From the NCBI GenBank assembly GCA_903930515.1, contig CAIYYW010000001.1, forward strand, positions 1 through 11,373: a stretch of DNA of 11,373 nt, in the 5' to 3' direction. The DNA is from an uncultured delta proteobacterium (GTDB lineage: Bacteria; RBG-13-61-14; DRUE01). Numbering within the stretch: position 1 is the first letter of the stretch; each line of letters begins with the position of its first letter. Shown in pieces: positions 6,501-11,373 of the stretch. The notes under the pieces were generated by a model. The model was not told where the DNA came from and did no database searches. It saw only the letters and a program-made list of their open reading frames with translations. The translations under genes were made by a program, and so were the position numbers.

Positions 6501-7641
6501 AAAACAACTCCGGCGGATCCACGCCCAAGGATTGTTCCGCTCGCTTAAAACCATTGAGCAAAAATCCGGAACCCGGATCGTGATCTTCGGGAAACGGCTG
6601 GTCAATTTCTGTTCCAACGACTACCTCGGACTCGCGAACGATCCCCGCGTCAAAAAGGCCGGAGCCGACGCGATCCAGAAATGGGGCGCCGGCGCCGCCG
6701 CCTCCCGGCTGGTTTCGGGGAATTTTTCGCTTCACCTGGAACTGGAGCAAGGGCTGGCTGGATTCAAAGGCGCCCAGGCCGGTCTTCTCTTTTCCTCCGG
6801 ATACCTCGCCAATATCGGCGCGATTCCCGCATTGGTTGACCAAGATGATCAAATTTTCTCGGATCAGATGAATCACGCCAGCCTGATTGACGCCTGCCGG
6901 CTTTCCAAAGCCAAAATAAAAATTTTCCCCCATTCGGATTTGAGCGCCCTTAATAAAATGCTCTCCGGCGCGAACCGGCGCGCGAGAAAATTGATTGTGG
7001 CGGAAGGCATTTATAGCATGGACGGGGACCTTGCCCCGCTCCCGGAAATTCTTGAGCTGGCGGAAAAATTCGGAGCGATGGTCTATCTTGACGAGGCGCA
7101 TTCCACCGGCGTCATCGGCAAAAAGGGCAAAGGAGCGCTGGAGTATTTCGGGATCAAAGGCTTTCCTCAAAACCTGGTCCTGATGGGCACCCTGAGCAAG
7201 GCCCTCGCCGGCCAGGGCGGATTTATCTGCGGCCCGAAATCCTTGCGCGAACTTCTGATCAACCGCTCGCGCGCTTTTATCTTTTCCACCGGACTCAACC
7301 CCGCGGCCGCCGCTTCCGCGCTCAAATCCCTGGAAATCATTGAGCAGGAGCCGGAATTAGTGGCGCGTCTCCAGGACCATATTGCTTTTGCGCGAAAGTG
7401 CCTGAAGGGAATCGGATTGAAGATCGGTTCCGGCCCCAGCCCGATTCTTCCCATCGTCTTGCGCGATCCGGCCCGGACTTTGAAGGCGAGCCAAAACCTT
7501 TTCCGCAAAGGATTTTTTGTTCAGCCCATCCGCCCCCCCAGCGTCCCCTCCGGAACCTCCCGACTCCGGATCACCGTCTGCGCGGCGCATAGCCGGAAAG
7601 AAATTGAGCGATTGGCCGAAACGCTCAGCGAGGTTTTATAG
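6487..7641 (+). CDS. bioF: 8-amino-7-oxononanoate synthase
   Basis: A 384-aa PLP enzyme of the alpha-oxoamine synthase family that condenses a pimeloyl thioester (CoA or ACP) with alanine to 8-amino-7-oxononanoate, releasing CO2. Length is normal. Signatures: CSNDYLGLA (42-50), GAGAAASRLVSGN (67-79), H130 in NHAS, LDEAHSTG (201-208) with D202 and H205, the PLP lysine K238 in GTLSKALAGQGG, and C-terminal IRPPSVPSGTSRLRI (348-362) typical of BioF rather than of 2-amino-3-ketobutyrate ligase. The start ATG overlaps the end of bioB by 14 nt and is preceded by AGGG at only 3-nt spacing, so translational coupling to bioB is likely. bioB places it in a biotin context, which supports BioF over serine palmitoyltransferase or ALA synthase. 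It ends 44 nt from the stop of the convergent secreted-protein gene. Confidence 0.95.
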   Translation: MGWTEKQLRRIHAQGLFRSLKTIEQKSGTRIVIFGKRLVNFCSNDYLGLANDPRVKKAGADAIQKWGAGAAASRLVSGNFSLHLELEQGLAGFKGAQAGLLFSSGYLANIGAIPALVDQDDQIFSDQMNHASLIDACRLSKAKIKIFPHSDLSALNKMLSGANRRARKLIVAEGIYSMDGDLAPLPEILELAEKFGAMVYLDEAHSTGVIGKKGKGALEYFGIKGFPQNLVLMGTLSKALAGQGGFICGPKSLRELLINRSRAFIFSTGLNPAAAASALKSLEIIEQEPELVARLQDHIAFARKCLKGIGLKIGSGPSPILPIVLRDPARTLKASQNLFRKGFFVQPIRPPSVPSGTSRLRITVCAAHSRKEIERLAETLSEVL

Positions 7642-7662
7642 CATCCCTTCACCCGGCAGTTA

Positions 7663-7679
7663 CACGGGGACAACCCGTG
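7663..7679. terminator. Candidate hairpin terminator between convergent genes
   Basis: CACGGG (7663-7668) and CCCGTG (7674-7679) form a perfect 6-bp GC-rich stem around a 5-nt loop, centred in the 44-bp gap between the stops of bioF and the convergent gene. It could act on either strand, but no T-run follows it, so the call rests on position and stem only. Confidence 0.4.
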
Positions 7680-7685
7680 CCCCGC

Positions 7686-9665
7686 TCAGAATATTGACAA
7701 TACCAGCATCACTCCCCATCCGGCGCATTGGATTACGAGCCAGGCGAGGAAGATGATGCCGAGGGTCAGGAACATTTTGGGGAGGAATTTTTTTCCGCCT
7801 TCGGGACTGAATCTGCTAAAACCAATAATCGCTCCGCCGATCAGGGTCATGCAAGCCAGGGTAATCCAGGAAAATCCTTTGAAGCCTTTGGCGAGAATAT
7901 TGGGCAGATACCAGAAGCTGATAACGGTTGGTCTCTTGTCCCCGCCTTCGCCGGGGAAGAGTTTTTGGAACTGAAAAAGTTTGCCCTGGCGGGGAATATC
8001 CAGTTTGATGGGCAAAATGCCCGAGGCATGAGGCCCGATTTTAACCGGAGGAATTTTTTTCACTGATTCCAGGTCCGCGATGATTCCTTTGGCTTTCAAA
8101 TCTTCCAGGGTCTGCATCACCTGCTCATCCAATTCATCCAACTCCAGGTCGTTGACGAGATTGACGATCTTTTTGTTCTCGTCAATCATCCAGATGTCCG
8201 GCACCGGATCGGCGTCAATATTGCCAATGGCAAAAGTTTGAAACCCGGAAACATCGGCCCGGGTGTTTTTGATCACGCGTTTTGCCGGCGACTCAGATTG
8301 GTCTGGAGAGTTTGCGGGGATAAAATCCTTGCCCATATAGTATTGATACCTGGTGCTGGTTTTAGGCGCCCAGCCGGCCTCGTCAAAAGTTTCCGAATAG
8401 GCATGCAGTTTTTCCTGGTGCGCTTTTTGAGCCGAGAAAATGGCGCTCAGGTTTTCTTTCGCTTCCACCTGCCGGGCCCGGGCTTTAAACTTCAGAAAGC
8501 TCGGCGCGAGCAAAGTAGAGGAGAAAACATTCAAGGCGTCCTTGATCTCCATCTCAGCGCCGCTTCCGCCCTTTTTTTCCGGAACCAACTCCAGGCCGGA
8601 GAAATTCTGGTATTGATATTTATCGGGCAAAAACATAAACCAGTTCATCTCCCGCACCACCAGGTCCAATTTCGGCAATTCCATCGCGGTTCTTCCGCCT
8701 GCGCCCCATTGTTTGGCAGGATTGACATAGACAATTTCCACGGGAAAATCCTCAATCCCGCTCAAGCCCAGATCCGAGCGGGTGAGGGGGACCAAAAACT
8801 CTCCATCCGCGTTCCGGGAGGGCCGAACCGGATTATCCACCAGGAACGCGCTCCAGATTTTGGCGTCCTGAGGAAGTTGGATCTTAAGGTATTGGCGGGA
8901 CTTGTTGCGGACGCTGAAGATGCCTTTGGTGATACAGAAGCCGTCTTGCAGGCAAAGGGTCAAATACCTGGCGTCATCAATGATCGCGTCAATGACCTGG
9001 ACATCCTGGTATCTGGTGAGCTCAAAAGTAAGCGAGCGTTTAATTCCGGGTTCGCCCAGGGCGGAGTAAGCAAATCCGAGCAGGATCACGCTCTGGGTTT
9101 GTTTGCTCAAGGAGTCGGGAATCTGGCTTAAATCCAGTTGCTTAATGTTTTCGGACGGTCCGATCTTGATTTCCAGATTCGCGCTTGCCTCCAGGCCGAA
9201 AACGGCTTCGGTGGACTTGACGCCTTTCAATTCCAGGAACGGAAAATCCAGCGACTTGGCATCCTTGGGAATATATTTTTCATAGGTGAGGAACAGCGTC
9301 CATTCATCGCGCACCGGCTTGGTCAAGGCAATTTTCAGTTGTTGCTTATCCTCAAGCTGGATTATGTCTTGAGTGCGGATGAACTGCCCCTGGACCCGGG
9401 TAATATTGACCTCTTTAGGAAATTCAATCACCAAGTTGCTCATCCCCGGATCCGGGATCAGATAGTTGATCTGGACATTGATGCTGGCGAGGTTGTCGCT
9501 GAGGTTAATCAAGCCGAGAACTTCAGCAGTGATCTGGCTTTTGGCCTGGGATCCGGTTGGCAATAGATTGGAAGGATTTTTCTTTTCCTGGCCAGAAGCC
9601 TGAGCAAACGCGAATAATCCCAGAAGCATCACGATGGCCGCTAAAATTTCTCTTTTCTTTTTCAT
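7686..9665 (-). CDS. Secreted, C-terminally anchored protein with an embedded type IV pilin-like headgroup
   Basis: A 659-aa protein I cannot name. Residues 1-23 look like a signal peptide (KKKR, then a hydrophobic stretch, cleavage likely after AQA). Residues about 40-360 are a beta-rich extracytoplasmic body; C238 and C244 may form a disulfide. Residues about 387-506 (minus strand, roughly 8507-8148) resemble the part of a type IV pilin that follows its hydrophobic N-terminal helix: LLAPSFLKFKARARQVEAK (385-403), NLSAIFSAQKAH (405-416), GW..STRYQYY (431-443), and GFQTFAIGNIDADPVPDIW (474-492) leading into IDENKKIVNLVNDL. A short helical linker follows, then a strand-rich part (LPIKLDIPRQGKLFQFQKLF, 551-570), and two membrane helices at about 597-616 and 631-659. 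The loop between them is basic, so both ends probably face the periplasm. It has no prepilin leader and should not polymerise as a pilin. Start: AAGGAGG upstream, 6 nt spacing. It runs antisense to, and between, the two biotin units. Confidence 0.85.
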   Translation of the reverse strand: MKKKREILAAIVMLLGLFAFAQASGQEKKNPSNLLPTGSQAKSQITAEVLGLINLSDNLASINVQINYLIPDPGMSNLVIEFPKEVNITRVQGQFIRTQDIIQLEDKQQLKIALTKPVRDEWTLFLTYEKYIPKDAKSLDFPFLELKGVKSTEAVFGLEASANLEIKIGPSENIKQLDLSQIPDSLSKQTQSVILLGFAYSALGEPGIKRSLTFELTRYQDVQVIDAIIDDARYLTLCLQDGFCITKGIFSVRNKSRQYLKIQLPQDAKIWSAFLVDNPVRPSRNADGEFLVPLTRSDLGLSGIEDFPVEIVYVNPAKQWGAGGRTAMELPKLDLVVREMNWFMFLPDKYQYQNFSGLELVPEKKGGSGAEMEIKDALNVFSSTLLAPSFLKFKARARQVEAKENLSAIFSAQKAHQEKLHAYSETFDEAGWAPKTSTRYQYYMGKDFIPANSPDQSESPAKRVIKNTRADVSGFQTFAIGNIDADPVPDIWMIDENKKIVNLVNDLELDELDEQVMQTLEDLKAKGIIADLESVKKIPPVKIGPHASGILPIKLDIPRQGKLFQFQKLFPGEGGDKRPTVISFWYLPNILAKGFKGFSWITLACMTLIGGAIIGFSRFSPEGGKKFLPKMFLTLGIIFLAWLVIQCAGWGVMLVLSIF

Positions 9666-9738
9666 CTTCCGCCTCCTTTTCTGGTTTAGTGTTCACATTT
9701 TCTTTAATAGTTCCCGAAACTATGGGAATTGAAACCAA

Positions 9739-9758
9739 GCCTGCCCGCATCAGCAGGC
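9739..9758. repeat. Hairpin in the leader region of the secreted-protein gene
   Basis: GCCTGC (9739-9744) and GCAGGC (9753-9758) form a perfect 6-bp stem around an 8-nt loop. A second, weaker one (TTCCC 9711-9715 with GGGAA 9724-9728) lies beside it. Both lie 45-95 nt upstream of the ATG at 9665. Function unknown; they could be leader structures or dispersed-repeat remnants. Confidence 0.4.
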
Positions 9759-9792
9759 GCTTATTCAGGTGATCCGGCAATGAGGCAGAGGG

Positions 9793-9863
9793 GAAAAATA
9801 TCAAAAACCGGACCAAGGCCGAAAAGTCCGGCCGGTTTCAATCTTTGTGACCTGATATTTTTC
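9793..9863. repeat. Nested inverted repeat upstream of bioA
   Basis: The outer arms, 9793-9803 and 9853-9863, are a perfect 11-bp inverted repeat (GAAAAATATCA and TGATATTTTTC). Inside, three stems compete for the same bases: AAACCGG/CCGGTTT (9805-9811 with 9832-9838), CCGGAC/GTCCGG (9808-9813 with 9826-9831) and GGCCG/CGGCC (9817-9821 with 9829-9833). On the minus strand the CCGGAC hairpin is followed by TTTTT (9807-9803), so it resembles an intrinsic terminator for transcription running leftwards out of the bioA region. It lies between the divergent secreted-protein gene and the bioA promoter. It could equally be a protein-binding operator or a small structured RNA. Confidence 0.6.
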
Positions 9864-9881
9864 AGGGTCAATCCTTTTGGG

Positions 9882-9910
9882 TTGCCCCGGATTGCTTACC
9901 AGCCTATATT
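9882..9910 (+). promoter_or_regulatory. Sigma-70-type promoter of bioA-bioD
   Basis: TTGCCC (9882-9887), a 17-bp spacer and TATATT (9905-9910): 4 of 6 and 5 of 6 matches to consensus. Transcription would start near 9917, giving a leader of about 44 nt. The rest of the 295-bp gap (9666-9960) holds the inverted repeats listed separately and no gene I can support. Confidence 0.5.
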
Positions 9911-9960
9911 AAGATTTTATTGAAAATGGGATTAAAAGAAGGGGAGGAACAGGAATCAAA

Positions 9961-11322
9961 ATGAGTTTACAGGATGAATGGCGGAAGCGGGACCGAAAGG
10001 TGCTCTGGCATCCGTTCACTCAGCACCGGCTCTGGGAGAGAGAGGAATTTCCGGTGATTGAACACGGTCAGGGGGTTTATCTTTATGATCTGGACGGGAA
10101 CAAATATCTTGACGGCATAAGCTCGCTCTGGGTATCGGCGCACGGGCATAATCATCCGGTATTGAACCGCGCCATCGCTGATCAACTTTCCCGCGTCGCT
10201 CATTCCACTTTTCTCGGCCTGTCCCATCAGCCGGGGATTGAGTTGGCGGAGGAACTTTTGAAGATCGCTCCCCAGGGCCTGACCCGGGTTTTTTACGCGG
10301 AGAATGGCGCGAGCGCGGTGGAGATCGCGCTGAAGATGGCTTTCCAGTACTGGCAGAACCGGGGCGAAAAAAAGCGGAAAAAGTTTATCTGTTTCAGTAA
10401 CGGGTATCATGGCGACACCATTGGCGCAATGAGTCTGGGCGGGGTTGAGCTTTTCAACCAGGTATATCAGCCCTTGCTTTTTGAGGTTTTGCGCGCGCCC
10501 CTGCCTCGCTGCTACAAGTGTCCGAAAGGCCGAGGGGATTGCGAGGAAGACAAATGGCAATGCTTGGCCAAGCTGAAAACCCTGGCGGAAGAGCACAGCC
10601 AGGAGCTGGCAGGTATTATTATTGAGCCGATGGTTCAAGCCGCGGGCGGGATGATCGTCCAGCCCAAAGGTTATCTCAAGGCCGTGGAAATGCTTTGCCG
10701 GCAACATAAAATTCTTTTTATCGCGGACGAGGTCGCGGTTGGACTCGGGAGGCTCGGGAAAAATATCGCGTGCGAGCTCGGGTTTGTCCAGCCTGACCTG
10801 CTGGTGCTGGGAAAAGCGCTGGGAGCGGGATATCTCCCGATCGCCGCGGTGCTTGCTACCGAAGAAATTTTTTCCGCGTTCTTGGGCAGGCATCATCAGG
10901 ATCAGACTTTTTTCCACGGCCATACCTACACCGCAAACCCGCTCGCCTGCTCAGTCGCCCTGGCCGGGCTGGAGTTGATGAAAAAAGAAAAAAGACTGGA
11001 GAATGTGAATGCGCGCGCTCGGCAGATTGAACAATGGATTCCGAAATTCAACCAGCTCCCGAGCGTGTTCCATTTTTCCCGGCTCGGGCTCTTGGCCGGA
11101 ATTGAACTGATGAAAGACCGGGAAAAATACGAAGAATTTATGCCCGATGAAATGGTCGGGTTCCAGGTCGCGCGCTCCGCTCGCAAGCGCGGCGCGATTC
11201 TCCGCCCGCTCGGAAATGCCATAGTCCTGATGCCGCCTTTGACCATTTCGGAAAAGGAATTGGACTTGCTGCTCCGGATCACCTGGGAGAGCATCCAGGA
11301 AGTTCTGGAGGAGCTTGGATGA
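9961..11322 (+). CDS. bioA: Adenosylmethionine-8-amino-7-oxononanoate aminotransferase (DAPA synthase)
   Basis: A 453-aa class III PLP aminotransferase that converts 8-amino-7-oxononanoate to 7,8-diaminopelargonate. The BioA hallmark HPFTQ is at 17-21, followed by YLDGISSLWVSAHGH (49-63), AHSTFLG (80-86), GYHGDT (148-153), DEVA (256-259), the PLP lysine K285 in LGKALGAGYLP, FFHGHTYTANPLA (317-329) and R415 in LRPLGN, the expected substrate-carboxylate arginine. It resembles Bacillus BioA closely (for example MVQAAGGMIV, IALKMAFQYW). The Bacillus enzyme uses lysine as amino donor, so donor (lysine or SAM) is open. Four cysteines, C184, C187, C194 and C201, cluster in an insert. The usual DEVATGFGRTG reads DEVAVGLGRLG here. 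Start: AGGA at 9951-9954, 6 nt upstream. bioD overlaps its stop by 4 nt. Confidence 0.95.
   Translation: MSLQDEWRKRDRKVLWHPFTQHRLWEREEFPVIEHGQGVYLYDLDGNKYLDGISSLWVSAHGHNHPVLNRAIADQLSRVAHSTFLGLSHQPGIELAEELLKIAPQGLTRVFYAENGASAVEIALKMAFQYWQNRGEKKRKKFICFSNGYHGDTIGAMSLGGVELFNQVYQPLLFEVLRAPLPRCYKCPKGRGDCEEDKWQCLAKLKTLAEEHSQELAGIIIEPMVQAAGGMIVQPKGYLKAVEMLCRQHKILFIADEVAVGLGRLGKNIACELGFVQPDLLVLGKALGAGYLPIAAVLATEEIFSAFLGRHHQDQTFFHGHTYTANPLACSVALAGLELMKKEKRLENVNARARQIEQWIPKFNQLPSVFHFSRLGLLAGIELMKDREKYEEFMPDEMVGFQVARSARKRGAILRPLGNAIVLMPPLTISEKELDLLLRITWESIQEVLEELG
11307..11313 (+). promoter_or_regulatory. Ribosome binding site of bioD inside bioA
   Basis: GGAGGAG lies 5 nt before the ATG at 11319 and within the last codons of bioA. 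Together with the 4-nt stop/start overlap it supports translational coupling of bioD to bioA. Confidence 0.7.
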
Positions 11323-11373
11323 TTTATTACGGGCTGGTGGTCGCGGGCACGGACACCGGGGTGGGCAAGACCG
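11319..11373 (+). CDS. bioD: Dethiobiotin synthetase, partial (3' end outside window)
   Basis: Only the first 18 codons are present, but they contain the diagnostic BioD P-loop: GTDTGVGKT at residues 10-18, after a short beta strand (YYGLVVA). BioD uses ATP and CO2 to close the ureido ring of 7,8-diaminopelargonate, giving dethiobiotin, the BioB substrate. The ATG overlaps the bioA TGA (ATGA), with a strong ribosome binding site 5 nt upstream. A cobyric acid synthase-like P-loop enzyme could start similarly, but the position directly after bioA makes BioD by far the best reading. Confidence 0.9.
   Translation, partial: MIYYGLVVAGTDTGVGKT

Noticed and set aside
8148-8507. A true type IV pilin gene or a separate pilin gene fused by sequencing error
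   Set aside because: The frame is continuous on both sides, no prepilin peptide or hydrophobic N-terminal helix precedes the segment, and no start with a ribosome binding site is seen there.

Overview
The window looks like bacterial chromosome from a probably anaerobic, Gram-negative-type organism. Genes are tightly packed and start mostly on AGGAGG-type ribosome binding sites. Promoters resemble sigma-70 sites. Coding DNA is moderately GC-rich (about 52-62% in the stretches I counted). One secreted protein carries a type IV pilin-like headgroup, and the biotin synthase has the cysteine pattern I associate with the anaerobic type II form. I cannot assign a phylum. An uncultured lineage such as Omnitrophota or a deltaproteobacterial relative would fit, but that is a guess.

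Left part, all on the minus strand. Bases 1-1175 hold the first 391 codons of an AT-richer gene whose N-terminal part looks like a PD-(D/E)xK nuclease; its 3' end is outside the window. A 115-bp gap with two copies of a GA-rich repeat separates it from an amino-acid gene group in the order argG, class V aminotransferase, serA (transcribed from 5331 down to 1291). The aminotransferase and serA are 34 bp apart and together supply two of the three steps of phosphorylated serine synthesis. argG makes argininosuccinate and has a strong-looking promoter.

Right part, biotin synthesis on the plus strand. bioB and bioF overlap and start from a promoter divergent from argG. bioA and bioD overlap by 4 nt and start from a second promoter; bioD is cut by the window edge. 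Together these encode the four late steps from pimeloyl thioester to biotin (BioF, BioA, BioD, BioB). No pimelate-supply gene is visible.

Between the two biotin units, on the opposite strand, lies a 659-codon gene for a secreted, C-terminally membrane-anchored protein. Most of it is an unfamiliar beta-rich periplasmic body, but its middle contains what looks like a complete type IV pilin headgroup without the polymerising N-terminal helix. This fusion is the most unusual item here. The 295-bp gap between it and bioA contains nested inverted repeats. I saw no rRNA, tRNA, CRISPR array, insertion sequence or transposase.
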